Assembly: GCF_009601705.1 (NCBI RefSeq)
Contig: NZ_CP045687.1
Span: forward strand, 904,630 to 968,629
DNA: 64,000 nt
Direction of reading: 5' to 3'
Source of the DNA: Sulfolobus sp. E5-1-F
GTDB taxonomy: Archaea; Thermoproteota; Thermoprotei_A; Sulfolobales; Sulfolobaceae
Shown: piece after piece, positions 1-10,179 of the stretch
Position numbering within the stretch: position 1 is the stretch's first letter
How the letters are laid out: every line of letters begins with the position of its first letter
Program-made: the position numbers and the translations under genes
The notes under the pieces: generated by a model
What the model was told of the DNA's origin: nothing
The model's input: only the letters and a program-made list of their open reading frames with translations
The model's database searches: none

Positions 1-2
1 AT

Positions 3-80
3 CCGTATTGCAGGTTTGTAATAAGTCCAAAAATAAAGAAGTTCATGAAACTCTTCCCTGAGAAAGTGAAAATTGAGTAA
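3..80 (+). other. possible 3' end of an upstream gene
   Basis: The first 80 bases contain an open frame that enters from outside the window and ends with TAA at 78-80. The last 18 residues are basic and hydrophobic (SPKIKKFMKLFPEKVKIE). I do not recognise the family. The frame is too short to separate from chance, so this is a weak call. The stretch 81-285 shows no gene, only AT-rich sequence leading into the next promoter. Confidence 0.25.
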
Positions 81-285
81 AAGACGTGATATACCATTGA
101 GAAAATGAAGGCATTAAATAAAGAGCAAGAAAGAAGTTACACCTTTTAAAATTAAACACACTGATCTAAACAACATTTTTTAATAATAAAATAAAAATAA
201 TCTTCTACTTCATTCTACTTCCTTATTGATAGATTGAAAGATATATAAAATTATTTCATTACTTTACGTTTAATTGGAAACGAAA

Positions 286-295
286 TTTTTATATA
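286..295 (+). promoter_or_regulatory. TATA box of the thermopsin-like gene
   Basis: An A/T-rich TATA element (TTTTTATATA) lies about 28 bases upstream of the ATG at 318. With archaeal spacing, transcription would start at or just before the start codon, so the mRNA is probably leaderless; no Shine-Dalgarno motif is visible. Confidence 0.6.
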
Positions 296-317
296 GAGTT
301 AACTCCCTATTTAATAC

Positions 318-3300
318 ATGGAAGTAAACATTAGATTACTCCTTCTAGTCCTTACAATATTGAGTATTATACCAGTAAGTATGATATTCAGTCCACACAC
401 AAACCTCAATGTACAATCACTTTCACAATCTCACTCTTTAAATAGAGTTTACTTTCCTCCTTCTGCTCACAATATTTCCCCATTAAAAATAGGGGATCAG
501 ATAAACCCTTATGCCTATTATAGTAGTGAACCAGCACCAATGGGAATTGCCGACTATGGTTTATCACCGAATGGTCCATTCATAAGAAATACCACTTCAT
601 GGTGGGGAATAGTGGAAATAAATGGCTTGAGTGCAATAAGTAATGGCAGCAGCTGGGTTAGTTTCCAGCTTAATGTTGTGTTAAACTATCAGTATAATGG
701 TAATACTTATGCATTATGGGTTCAAGATGTTGCAGTATATAATACTGAAAGTGGTGAAACATATATTTTAGATAATATTTGGAATTTTACTTCTCCAAAA
801 GCAAACGTCAACGGTTTAGAGGGAAATGGAGGGATTTATTATGATAGCAATAGTGGGCTTTTATATTACGCATATGAGGCGCCTAATCCTACTACATTGA
901 CACTTCCAGCAACAATTCAACTCTTTGTGAGTGTATCTACTAATACAAATGGTCAGCCCGTAATTTACTTCTGGTATAATGATGGAAATGGTTGGGTTAA
1001 CTACGATGTTGTAACAGTGACAAACGTTTTCGATGCTAGCAACGTTTACTTTTTAGTGGATGGTTATACTACGACCGGAAATGGTCTTCTCTATGACGCT
1101 GAATTAGTTATGGGAGGGCCTGGTGGTGGATTATGTGCTAATGTTTTTTACTCTGATGTCTTCTTCTTCCTATATTACTGGAATGGACATAATTATCAAG
1201 AGGTTAGAAATGCCTATAACTTCGGCTCAGATACTGCTGAAACTGTAAATAACGTAAATGTGGGGGAATATTATTATCCGCTATACGGAATACTCACTTC
1301 TGGATTAACGAGCGGAAGGGGATCGCTATCTCAAATCTGGAATCAAGATAATACTGTACAACTAACTATATACGCGAATACTTATGATGGATACGTTTAC
1401 GTCTACAATGAAAGTTATCCCTATTCGACTGCAACACAGTATGAGAATAGCATTCCTTTAAGTGAAATGTCCTTTGCTGGTGGCCAAGTAACATTAACGC
1501 TTTATCCCATGAATTACGCAATCCTAGTTTACAACCAAAATGGACAATTAGTAGGGGAAGCTAACATAAATACTTATTCTGGTGAAAACGCTGTCACTTC
1601 AACTACGCAATTTTCAGTTTCAGTTAGCAATACAATACTTAAGGTAGCAGTTCATTCAACATCTACAATAAATATTAACATCAACGCTTACGGCACAGTT
1701 ACAGTTAACGTCATTGGCCCTCAGAGCGGATTATCTTACTCCTTATCGCAAACTCAATTTTACGTAGATGGAAGTGGAACTACTACGCTAACAATAAATG
1801 GTATCAATACTGGAACCTATACGCTAATTGTTAACGTTACGTTATTCCCGGGATATTACATAATTCAGACAATTACGGTAAACGTTATAGTGATTACTGT
1901 GCCATTTACCTTAACATATACTGTAAATGGGCAATCATTACCGCAATCACCAGAAGTCACATTCAACTTCCCTAACGGTACTGTGATGACTATTCCGTTT
2001 ACAAGTGGTTTTACAATTCAAGTACCTACTGGAACTACGTATACAGTTCAGCAAATCATTGGAGGTGGTTCAAACGTTCGATGGGCTACAGAAAACCAGG
2101 TTAGTGGTACTATAAGCGGATCAACTAGTATCAGTGTAACTTACTATGAACAATTCCTAGTAACGTTCAACTATCAAGTTATAAATGGACAGTGGAGCTA
2201 TGGATCACCTAGCGTAACTTATTACTACTTTGGTACACCAACTGTTGCATCAACACCAACAACTGTCTGGGTTGACTACAACTCACCTTATCAATTCTCA
2301 CAAATGATAACTAGTAATTCAGAAAGGATTATAGGGACAAACTATCAAGGAACAATAACATTCCCCGGTACGATAACAGCAAACTATTATGTTCAATACT
2401 ACATATCCGTTAACTCACCAATACCAGTATACGCATTAGTAAACGGTAAGAACGTCTCCTTAGTCAGTAATTGGTACAACGGCAGTGTGACAATTAACGT
2501 AGAAAACATAACATACTATCCGTCACAACTCACAAGAGATGTCATTATAAGCGTATCCCCTAGTAATATCATAGATGTGACATCACCCATTACGATAACG
2601 GTAAACACAATTACTCAGTATTACGTGAACGTTTCAACACCAATGCCAATTTACGCTATAATTAACGGAAAGAACACAACACTAACAAGTAATTGGTATA
2701 ATAGCGGTACTGAAATAAACGTGGAAAACATAACATACTATCCCTCTACAAGTGAAAGATACGTAATGAAAAGCATATCACCGGGCATGGTATTCACAAT
2801 AAGCTCTCCAACTAATGTTGAAATAACTGCTATAAAACAATACTTCATCAGAGTCAACTCAGTAATTCCAGTTAAAGCTTACATCAACGGTACTCTCTCT
2901 TATCTGAACTCGTCGTGGATTAATGAATACACCAACATTGGAATATTGAACTACACCTACTACGTAAACTCTCAACAAAGATACGTTATACTCAACATTT
3001 CACCACAATCGTTCACAGTTAAAAACCCATTAAGCGTGAACGTTTCAACAGTAAGGCAGTTCTTGGTTACGATAAATAACGTATCAACCTGGTACAATGA
3101 GGGAAGTAAGGTATTGCTAAGTGCTAACGTGCCAATATACGATGTAGGCAAGTTCGTTGGAACGTACAACGTCTCACCGGGAACATACATTACTGTCAAC
3201 TCACCAATAGTTGAAAGGCTAGTGTTATCACCGAACTACGTATTCTACGGAGGAATAGCTGGAGCAGTAATAGCAATAGTGATTGCTGTAGTCTTATTGT

Positions 3301-3326
3301 CAAAAAGAAAGGGTAAAGGGAAGTAA
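318..3326 (+). CDS. thermopsin-like secreted acid protease, C-terminally anchored
   Basis: This 1002-residue protein has an N-terminal signal segment (residues about 5-25), then a region matching the thermopsin family (peptidase A5), recognisable from PMGIADYGL and the [13 protein letters not shown] segment near residues 74-105. Thermopsins are extracellular acid-stable proteases of Sulfolobales. After the catalytic half come beta-rich repeats: four units of about 73-75 residues starting near 693, 765, 840 and 913, each with a QYY/QYF start and three with an NITYY block. A C-terminal membrane helix (about 973-995) and a KRKGKGK tail would anchor the protein outside the cell. Many Asn-x-Ser/Thr sites suggest glycosylation. 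The family call is firm; the active-site residues I did not assign. Confidence 0.85.
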   Translation: MEVNIRLLLLVLTILSIIPVSMIFSPHTNLNVQSLSQSHSLNRVYFPPSAHNISPLKIGDQINPYAYYSSEPAPMGIADYGLSPNGPFIRNTTSWWGIVEINGLSAISNGSSWVSFQLNVVLNYQYNGNTYALWVQDVAVYNTESGETYILDNIWNFTSPKANVNGLEGNGGIYYDSNSGLLYYAYEAPNPTTLTLPATIQLFVSVSTNTNGQPVIYFWYNDGNGWVNYDVVTVTNVFDASNVYFLVDGYTTTGNGLLYDAELVMGGPGGGLCANVFYSDVFFFLYYWNGHNYQEVRNAYNFGSDTAETVNNVNVGEYYYPLYGILTSGLTSGRGSLSQIWNQDNTVQLTIYANTYDGYVYVYNESYPYSTATQYENSIPLSEMSFAGGQVTLTLYPMNYAILVYNQNGQLVGEANINTYSGENAVTSTTQFSVSVSNTILKVAVHSTSTINININAYGTVTVNVIGPQSGLSYSLSQTQFYVDGSGTTTLTINGINTGTYTLIVNVTLFPGYYIIQTITVNVIVITVPFTLTYTVNGQSLPQSPEVTFNFPNGTVMTIPFTSGFTIQVPTGTTYTVQQIIGGGSNVRWATENQVSGTISGSTSISVTYYEQFLVTFNYQVINGQWSYGSPSVTYYYFGTPTVASTPTTVWVDYNSPYQFSQMITSNSERIIGTNYQGTITFPGTITANYYVQYYISVNSPIPVYALVNGKNVSLVSNWYNGSVTINVENITYYPSQLTRDVIISVSPSNIIDVTSPITITVNTITQYYVNVSTPMPIYAIINGKNTTLTSNWYNSGTEINVENITYYPSTSERYVMKSISPGMVFTISSPTNVEITAIKQYFIRVNSVIPVKAYINGTLSYLNSSWINEYTNIGILNYTYYVNSQQRYVILNISPQSFTVKNPLSVNVSTVRQFLVTINNVSTWYNEGSKVLLSANVPIYDVGKFVGTYNVSPGTYITVNSPIVERLVLSPNYVFYGGIAGAVIAIVIAVVLLSKRKGKGK

Positions 3327-3340
3327 AAACTCTTCTTTAA

Positions 3341-3402
3341 CCTTTTTTCTTATACTAACTAGATGGAGGGCGTCAGGTTTTCTAAGACTGAATCTTTTTT
3401 CT
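3341..3402 (+). terminator. T-rich transcription terminator tracts
   Basis: Two copies of a T-rich motif (CTTTTTTCTTATACTAA, at 3342-3358 and 3394-3410) follow the thermopsin stop codon. Archaeal termination typically occurs at such T tracts. The remainder of 3411-3781 has no gene but contains a repeat pair, listed separately. Confidence 0.45.
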
Positions 3403-3528
3403 TATACTAAATACTAACCCAAAGCTAAGTTTACACTAAATCGTGATGGTAGCTACTCATTCCTATTTTTCACCAGATAATGTATTTGACTGTTGATCCT
3501 TTTTCAACATTAACCCCTTAGCCCTCAT

Positions 3529-3611
3529 CATAAGTTTGATAATCTTCTCAAAGATTGCTAAGGCTATGTTAGCCAACGAAACGACACCATAAGTTTGATA
3601 ATCTTCTCAAA
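3529..3611. repeat. candidate ectopic mini-CRISPR: two identical 24-nt repeats around 35 nt
   Basis: Positions 3529-3552 and 3588-3611 are identical over exactly 24 nt (starting CATAAGTTTG, ending CTTCTCAAA) and are separated by 35 nt. Flanking bases differ on both sides. The repeat matches neither CRISPR repeat of the genome, but repeat length, spacer length and 59-nt period are those of the arrays here. I infer an off-target spacer integration that duplicated its 24-bp target. Confidence 0.6.
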
Positions 3612-3781
3612 AGAGTTTCTTACCTCACAAGCTATTTACAGATTCGTTACAGTATGGGTACAAAAACTTTCGTATCTATCAATTTGTTACCACATCTGAT
3701 AAACCATGTGAGGACTTTGTCCAAAAAGTATGTATATTTGACTACACAAAGTTATACACTGAGATATATCGTCAATATCAT

Positions 3782-4369
3782 CTACATAATTGGAGTAATC
3801 AATTTCTTATTAAAATTCTTGTCAAGTATCTCTCTAGCTAACGTTCTTAGGAGATCAATATTAACTTTTATTTTACCTTCCTTCACTAAAGACGAGAAAA
3901 GCTTCGGAATGAAAGGAATAACTATCTTTATATCGAAGTCCAAATCCTTAATCCTTTCAGAAATATTGTATATATCGCTTGGAAATGGGTAAACCATATT
4001 CACTATGAGGATTTTTCTTCCCTCTAGATTCTTGTAGTATTTCACTGTTAGGTCTAACGTAAATGCGTCTGATACGATCAAATTCACTACCTCATCAGCC
4101 TTATCAAACTTACTTTCAAATTGCATAGTGGGGGTATCTACGATTATAAAATCGTAATTTCTCTCTATATTACCGTAATCCAGTGTTGTATCATCCGTAA
4201 CTACATCTACACCCTTTACTGAGTTCTTAATCAACAAACTTGAAAACTTTAAATAGTCCTTATCTACAACAAGGACTCTCTTACCACTTTCTGCCAAGTA
4301 CTTAGCCAAATAGGCGGAAATAATTGACTTCCCAACGCCACCCTTTACACTTACTGTTTTTATTATCAT
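3782..4369 (-). CDS. MinD/ParA-like P-loop ATPase
   Basis: The 195-residue protein begins with a deviant Walker A motif (KGGVGKS, residues 9-15), followed by a helix and VLVVDKD, and has a second strand with DFIIVDTPT near residues 71-79. This is the SIMIBI MinD/ParA fold, which uses ATP-dependent dimerisation to position cargo at membranes or DNA. It is shorter than typical ParA (about 250 residues), so it is a compact or minimal member. It lies downstream of two membrane protein genes on the same strand and probably works with them. Its ATG lies inside a duplicated 24-nt segment (4358-4381), which moved the gene 59 bp away from its original ribosome binding site. Confidence 0.8.
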   Translation of the reverse strand: MIIKTVSVKGGVGKSIISAYLAKYLAESGKRVLVVDKDYLKFSSLLIKNSVKGVDVVTDDTTLDYGNIERNYDFIIVDTPTMQFESKFDKADEVVNLIVSDAFTLDLTVKYYKNLEGRKILIVNMVYPFPSDIYNISERIKDLDFDIKIVIPFIPKLFSSLVKEGKIKVNIDLLRTLAREILDKNFNKKLITPIM

Positions 4370-4440
4370 TCAACTTCCCCCAGATAGAGGAGTAACAACG
4401 AAAATAAACTAAAACATTTTATTATCATTTAATTTCACCC
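4358..4440. repeat. candidate ectopic mini-CRISPR whose spacer is a host CRISPR repeat
   Basis: 4358-4381 and 4417-4440 match at 21 of 24 positions and flank 35 nt. That insert contains, at 4392-4415, a full 24-nt copy of the array 3/4 repeat (GTAACAACGAAAAT then AAACTAAAAC) with one mismatch, about 45 kb from array 3. The target is the gap between the membrane-protein stop codon and the ATPase start codon, so both RBS and ATG were duplicated. Read on the minus strand, the outer ATG opens a 20-codon frame whose TGA overlaps the ATPase ATG. The inner RBS has drifted from GGGTGA to GGGGGA. Confidence 0.7.
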
Positions 4441-5300
4441 TAATTATACAACTTATTATTATTATCATCACCACCATACTGCTTATTATTAAATAGCACA
4501 GCCCTCTCCAAAATTTTCGACAACGCAATTCTTATTCCTTCCTCAAGATCGTAGTATTTTATCTCCCCTTCACTGTTTTGATAAAGCACCTTCTTACTGT
4601 TCTTACTAAACACAATAACCTCATTAGATTCGAAAAATATTGATAACCTTCTATTCCTTTCATCTTCCTCCAGCAAAGATAGATCCATAACCTTCAAATG
4701 AGTATCGTTAACTACAGCGTAGTCTAAACCCAAAGAGGTAAGTAAAGTTAAGAGTCCTCTAATTATACCTCCCTTTTCAAGCTCACTTCTTAGCTTGTCA
4801 ATTAAAGTCATCCTCCCAACGGATAACCACCTAGCCCTAGTTGCTGAGTTCACCACTGACAATCCTAATGCACCTACAAGAAGGTAAAGTGATAGGCCAA
4901 AGTACGTTGTTGAGGGAAAGAATATGTAGAATGCACCATTAGGAGTAGGTAGTACAGAGTAACCGTAATAGTGCAAATACCTCTGTTGGAAAATGAAAGT
5001 ATTTACGATCATCACAACACCAAAACCCGCAGCAATCGTAGAAGCGTAAAGGGAATACCTACTTGACCTCCACGCTAACGGTAAAACAGCTGATATTATG
5101 AAGAAAATTACGGCGAGAATAGTTAATGGAGATATTAGAAGATATTTTGATTCGAAGAAAAGAATTTGAAAACCTAAGGGAGTAATCATCTGTTCATAAT
5201 TAATGCTTTTTAATCCAAAAACGGGTACAAAGAACCAAAGTACAACAGCAATGATCGTCAAAATGGAGAATATAACAACCTCACTGCGGAACCTTGCCAT
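4440..5300 (-). CDS. four-helix membrane protein with cytosolic C-terminal domain
   Basis: I do not recognise this 286-residue protein. Four hydrophobic segments are visible (about 8-30, 52-77, 84-107 and 131-150), followed by a soluble C-terminal half of mixed alpha/beta character rich in charged residues and ending in an Asn-rich tail. It sits between an anchored exported protein upstream (5339-6112) and the MinD/ParA-like ATPase downstream, all on the minus strand with short gaps, which suggests one operon and one machine at the membrane. The start ATG at 5300 is the first in frame. Function is unknown. Confidence 0.65.
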   Translation of the reverse strand: MARFRSEVVIFSILTIIAVVLWFFVPVFGLKSINYEQMITPLGFQILFFESKYLLISPLTILAVIFFIISAVLPLAWRSSRYSLYASTIAAGFGVVMIVNTFIFQQRYLHYYGYSVLPTPNGAFYIFFPSTTYFGLSLYLLVGALGLSVVNSATRARWLSVGRMTLIDKLRSELEKGGIIRGLLTLLTSLGLDYAVVNDTHLKVMDLSLLEEDERNRRLSIFFESNEVIVFSKNSKKVLYQNSEGEIKYYDLEEGIRIALSKILERAVLFNNKQYGGDDNNNKLYN

Positions 5301-5338
5301 ACTAGCTATTTCACTTTTCGGGATTTAAAAGTTTTCAC

Positions 5339-6112
5339 CTAAAACTCCCGGATGAAATATATTTCGAACGTTTTATTTTCTGGTGGAGAATAGTAGATGA
5401 TCGTCTTAACAAAAGCATTAACGTAATACGTATCCTTAGACAAGGAAGTAGAGTATATAACGGATTGATACTCACTCAAGTTGAAACTTAAATTAAGGTA
5501 ATGTAATCCGGGTGAAAGAGAGAGATTTAATGGAATATATTTAACTATGGCAACGAAACTTGACAAATTATAATTCACTAAGCTCAAATTCTCTATGCTT
5601 ACTAACGTAACGTTTAGTGGGCTAAACACTTCAAGGAAAAGATGCAAAGTACCGTTTTCATATGTGAAATTCAAAAGTTTTATTTCGTTGATTATTGTAA
5701 CGGAAATAACGTCAGAGAAAGTAATGTAAATTGGATTACCATTTAACTTACCCTCTAACAAGCCCTCCACTGTTACTTCTGACGGTAGATTATAAACTAA
5801 TGGGAAGGATACATTGAAGAGGGAAGAGTTACTGTAGCTAACAATGGGTTTAGTTATGTTAACCCTTTGCCCAGTGTTGAATATCTCTACATATCCACCG
5901 TTAAAACTAATGTTATATCCATCATTATTTACTACCTCTATTTCAACTACAATCTGTCCATTTTCCACCCACGTGTTTATCACTTTGGCGTATGGAGGAT
6001 TGAAATTACTAGCTGGTTTTATTATCACTCTAGTTGCCTCATAAGTCCCTATAATGGCTACTAAAAGGAATAAGATAACGAGGATGGTGAAGATCTTAAC
6101 GTCTCTCTCCAT
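5339..6112 (-). CDS. membrane-anchored exported protein, unknown function
   Basis: The 257-residue protein starts with a short basic stretch and one hydrophobic helix (about 7-28), followed by a long beta-rich segment with many Asn-x-Ser/Thr sites. That is the pattern of an archaeal cell-surface protein held by an N-terminal anchor. No catalytic motif is visible. It is the first gene of an apparent minus-strand operon with the four-helix membrane protein and the MinD/ParA-like ATPase. It could be a surface subunit of a complex positioned by that ATPase; this is inference from order only. Confidence 0.6.
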   Translation of the reverse strand: MERDVKIFTILVILFLLVAIIGTYEATRVIIKPASNFNPPYAKVINTWVENGQIVVEIEVVNNDGYNISFNGGYVEIFNTGQRVNITKPIVSYSNSSLFNVSFPLVYNLPSEVTVEGLLEGKLNGNPIYITFSDVISVTIINEIKLLNFTYENGTLHLFLEVFSPLNVTLVSIENLSLVNYNLSSFVAIVKYIPLNLSLSPGLHYLNLSFNLSEYQSVIYSTSLSKDTYYVNAFVKTIIYYSPPENKTFEIYFIREF

Positions 6113-6939
6113 TCACGATAAGCCTTATCCTTATTATAATTTAAAGTTTTTCGATTGATCTATCTTTGCGGACTTATCATAATGATAGAGAGTTTGGAGA
6201 CATTACGCAGTGTTGAACCATTTGCGGATTGAATAAAGAGACGTGAATTGTGAACCTAAAATCAATGGAAATTAACATGCAATAGATTATAGCAATACAC
6301 AACTGAAAACTAATTTTAAAGTTTAGCCACATACTTAGTAAAAAAGAGAATGTCTTTATTGTTCCTCTGAAAAAATACGATTATTTGTAGTTTAAATCTT
6401 GTAAAACAAACTATCACAAAAAGCTTAGAAGTCAGAAACAAACAGATATAATAGAAGTACAACAACTTTATAGGAAAAATAAGTTATACCAATTACTCTC
6501 TTTCAAAGAGCTAATGCTTATATCGTGATGCGATAACGATCGCCGTTTTTATCCTCTAAATAAAGTCTTGTATTCCGTTAGCACACAAAATGATAGTTGT
6601 CGACGCGATAGTTCAAAAAATATGGTTATCATCTTCTTTTTTTATTATTGTACAAATAAAGAATTTTAAGCAAACCCTTAGGAATTCACTAAATTCTAGA
6701 ATCTTAGTTTTACTAAAAATATTTCTAATCAGAAGTTTGAGAGAATTAAAAAGCATTTAGTAATTCTGAAAAATTTGTTAAATACTTTAGATTAAAAATC
6801 GCACGCTCCTTAGTTTTGAATATAAAGTGAATCGTCGTAAGAATAAACACTTTTAACGTGAAACTCCTTACCCTAAACAGAACATTATAGAAAATTTTAA
6901 TTAACCTTCCCTTAAAAACAATTAAGGAAGTGATGAGAT
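6113..6939. other. intergenic region, no gene recognised
   Basis: About 830 bases of AT-rich sequence between divergent genes. It must hold the promoters of the minus-strand membrane operon and of the secreted-protein gene at 6940. I see no conserved frame, RNA gene or strong repeat. Confidence 0.4.
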
Positions 6940-7527
6940 GTGAGCAAACTTAGTAGGAAAATATTAATACCGTTATTACTAGTCGCATTTATAATACCAG
7001 TAGTAACTGCAGACGTAATATACTACTACTCCGGAACAATAAACGTTAACACTACTTCCTCTCCCATCACTATAACCCCAGGGCCAAACGGCAACGTACA
7101 AAACTATATTACCGTAACTACACCTACGGGGAGTAATCCAGGTACTAATAGTTTCACAGCTACCATATACATAACTAATTCTAGCTATGCATATTTCTAT
7201 CAAGCAGTACAATTAACTGTTTCTTCGCAAATATACCTATATATAACTAACATACAAGCATCTGCGTCCTACATAAACAATATGTGGATGATTATACAAT
7301 CATCTTCCGGCTCTACAGTTGCTACGATACAAATTATTAATGGTGGGGCAGCAGTATCTTCACCATCTACTCCAATAAGCTTATCTGCTGGTACTTACTA
7401 CATTTCATTCTTAGTACAACCTACCACACCTTTACCACAACCATCAACTACATCAATAGAAACAGTCACACTATACCTAGGAGCTAACGTAGTATCGTCA
7501 ACCGCCTTACCACTACCACCTGTGTAA
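6940..7527 (+). CDS. small secreted protein, paralogue of the next gene
   Basis: The gene starts with GTG at 6940, preceded by GGAAGTGATGAG, a plausible ribosome binding site. The 195-residue product has a signal peptide (about residues 8-24, ending near VTADV) followed by Thr/Ser/Pro-rich beta-type sequence. The mature start DVIYYYSGTINVN resembles DTVYYYNSTSHFS in the protein at 7703-8356, so the two look like diverged paralogues. No enzymatic motif is present; a surface or appendage component is possible but unproven. Confidence 0.6.
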   Translation: MSKLSRKILIPLLLVAFIIPVVTADVIYYYSGTINVNTTSSPITITPGPNGNVQNYITVTTPTGSNPGTNSFTATIYITNSSYAYFYQAVQLTVSSQIYLYITNIQASASYINNMWMIIQSSSGSTVATIQIINGGAAVSSPSTPISLSAGTYYISFLVQPTTPLPQPSTTSIETVTLYLGANVVSSTALPLPPV

Positions 7528-7702
7528 TTTTTTATATTATTTTTTAACAACAAGATGATAAATCTTTCTTTTTTATAAATTGTATATAGATTTGAAACTT
7601 AGTATGAGGTGAATTACTACTCTCTATAACCTTGTCATAACTCGATATTTTTAGATAGAGAGGGGAGATAAACTTTTAAGGTAGACTTCTAATATTGATT
7701 GT

Positions 7703-8356
7703 GTGAAATTCAAAAAGGGAGCTATTATCATCCTATTTATGTTAATTATACCACTTATCCTGCTCCCATATTATGATGCTGATACTGTTTATTATTATAA
7801 CTCTACATCTCACTTTTCTACAATAAACATATTAACGGCTAAAGGATATAAGGACAGTTACAATGTAACTTTTAATCCAATAGATAAAATATATAAACGT
7901 TTGTATAGCGTATATTCGTCATCTGTAGTCTCATCCTCTAATAATATCTCTATCAACGGCACTCTAATCGTTTTTCTACCCATTAATAATAGTATAAATG
8001 CTAATATAAACGCAAGCACAGTAAATTTATATCGTAGCGGAAATCTTATTATAGTACCTAATTTTACGACAATCCAAGGAAACAATAAACCACTTTACAC
8101 TAGCGTAAATTTAATCTTATCAGAGGGGAACTCAAAATATAATATACCACTAGTGTCTAATGGCAATGTGTTATCTTCAAATTATACTATTCCAGTTACA
8201 CCTGGTCTTATGACAGTTAACGTTAGTTGGAGTATAAAATCTAGTCATTCAATTAATTCTTCCTTTTATGAAAAGCTTAATGTAGAATTTAATTACGGAG
8301 GAGTATATTATATTTACTACTGGAATATTAATATCACTTCCTATAGTTCCTCATGA
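7703..8356 (+). CDS. small secreted protein, paralogue of the preceding gene
   Basis: The GTG start at 7703 follows a likely TATA element near 7670-7681 at leaderless spacing. The 217-residue product has an N-terminal hydrophobic signal (about 7-26) and then Asn/Ser-rich beta-type sequence with numerous glycosylation sequons. Its early mature sequence (ADTVYYYNS) matches the neighbour at 6940. The two are separated by about 175 bases and each seems to have its own promoter. I do not recognise a family. Confidence 0.6.
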   Translation: MKFKKGAIIILFMLIIPLILLPYYDADTVYYYNSTSHFSTINILTAKGYKDSYNVTFNPIDKIYKRLYSVYSSSVVSSSNNISINGTLIVFLPINNSINANINASTVNLYRSGNLIIVPNFTTIQGNNKPLYTSVNLILSEGNSKYNIPLVSNGNVLSSNYTIPVTPGLMTVNVSWSIKSSHSINSSFYEKLNVEFNYGGVYYIYYWNINITSYSSS

Positions 8357-9384
8357 TATTAGTTGATACATAGCAATACGAATACGAATTGTTCTGCCTT
8401 TTTCAATCTATAAGTATACCTTTTCTATAGTGTTTTTCCGTAAATGGTACTTTGCGAGAATTTAAAGCATAATACGGTTCTTCGAAATCTAATTAGCGAT
8501 CCTCTCTCACTCTGATAAATTGAAAGAAATATTTTATAACCTAACGTTATAAAACCTTCTACATATATTTTCGAAGCCCGAATCTCCACCAAATTCCCTT
8601 TAATGACAAAATTTTACCCTATAATATAGCCCACTGCCAATAATTATATACCGTAACGTTTAAACCAATCTCTATGCAGAGAAGATGTATTTTTTATTAT
8701 CTCTTTAATGCATTATAGTAGTTGGCACTTCTCCTTATAAATTGTTTAAATAGTTTGATCATAAATCTTAAATTCCTAACCATCTCGAACATTGGCCTAA
8801 ATTTCGTAGTACCGCTAATCCTTTATAGTGTTATTGAAACATGAGAAATCCCATTACTGGAGGCTTATTGATAATATGCCCTCACGATATCCCTCTTATA
8901 TTAATAGTTAGCCATAGATGATAATGAGCTTAACCTTCAACTAATAAACTTGAAGTAAAACCTTTAAATATATAGCATAAAGCAACTTCAAACACATATG
9001 TGCTTTATGAACACCTTAGAATTGTAGAATAGAAGAAAAAAATATTATTATAATAATATACAATTACTCATCTTGAATATTTCCTTTAGGGTATAATAGA
9101 TTAAAGCAAGTATCATGAAAACGCTATCACTAGGAACAAGCTAATATTCCTCCTTTCTACTTCATCGCTGAGCAAAACACTTACGCTAAGAAAACGTATA
9201 ACTTAAGGGCTTTACACACTCTGCTACAAAAGAAGTTGAATTCAGCATTAGCGTGATAAAATACTATACATAGAAGAAATCGTCACTCTCATGGTATCAT
9301 TCCATTGAAGCTCATTAACAGCTTATACATGTCGATCTCTCTCATAAACTTTAAATCATCAGCAGGAATATATAATACGGGGTA
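8357..9384. other. intergenic region with possible gene remnants
   Basis: About 1 kb without an intact gene. On the minus strand around 8700-8830 one frame gives a basic, helix-like stretch (FRPMFEMVRNLRFMIKLFKQ and onward to about FIRRSANYYNALKR) that looks like the decayed end of a real protein, but its beginning is broken by stops. The remainder shows nothing I can name. Confidence 0.3.
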
Positions 9385-10177
9385 ATGGATTATAAGAAAA
9401 GAAGTTCTAATTGCGATCATCGTAGCAGTAATAGTTTCGATCGTTGCTTATGCATTAACGATGGTTTCAACACCTCATATATCTTCATATATCTTCAGCG
9501 TCAAAGTCTTAAGCTTAGTTGATTCACAAATCTTTCCTGCAAATTGGAAATATAAAAATGCTACATGTATAATAGCTTACATTAACTTAACGTATGAAGG
9601 TAACAAACCCTTAACAATATATGCATCTAATTTCTACCTAAACACTAGTGAGGGAGAGTATAAGGGAAATAATATTTCTCTATCGGGCTCCTTCCTTCAT
9701 CCAGTTACTTTACATAATGGGCAATATCTAATAGGTGGAGTAGGCTTCATTATACCGATAGGGGCTATTCCGGAGGAATTAGTCTACAAAAACAGCACTG
9801 GTCAAATATTGTTTAGCGTGCATTTACATGGTTTCACGGAGTATTGGATAGGTGTTAGTGCAAAGCCCGAGCTTTATAACACTTCCATATATTACACTAT
9901 CGTTACAATATACCCCTTTATCCTAAGTGGTCAACCAGTTTACTTGAATGTAGAAGTGGTAAATTACTACCCCCACTCGAACATTAGTGTCTTAAATATA
10001 ACAACATCTCCTAAATTCAATTTTACCGTAACTACTCATAACTTGCCCTCCATTCCACTTCGGCCTTACCAATCAACAACTTTTGGTTTACTTATATATC
10101 CGCCTAATGAAAGTTATTATGGCAATCTATACGTTTACGTATACTACAAGGTTGAAAACTCAACAACCTCAACATAA
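9385..10177 (+). pseudogene. membrane-anchored exported protein with N-terminal frameshift
   Basis: The open frame from ATG 9461 encodes 238 residues of beta-rich exported sequence with many sequons. Upstream in the same frame, 9401-9460 encodes a convincing membrane helix (EVLIAIIVAVIVSIVAYALT), but the frame has no normal start and meets TAA at 9383. The ATG at 9385 is in the other frame. Removing one A from the run at 9397-9400 would join them to give MDYKKEVLIAIIV and so on. This is either a single-base insertion, a sequencing error or a slippery site; a rare ATT/ATA start is the alternative. The family is not recognised. Confidence 0.55.
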
Positions 10178-10179
10178 CC

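Noticed and set aside
3339-3413. Pair of CTTTTTTCTTATACTAA motifs as another mini-CRISPR
   Set aside because: Period is only 52 nt and the motif is a T tract directly after a stop codon, so two terminators explain it better.
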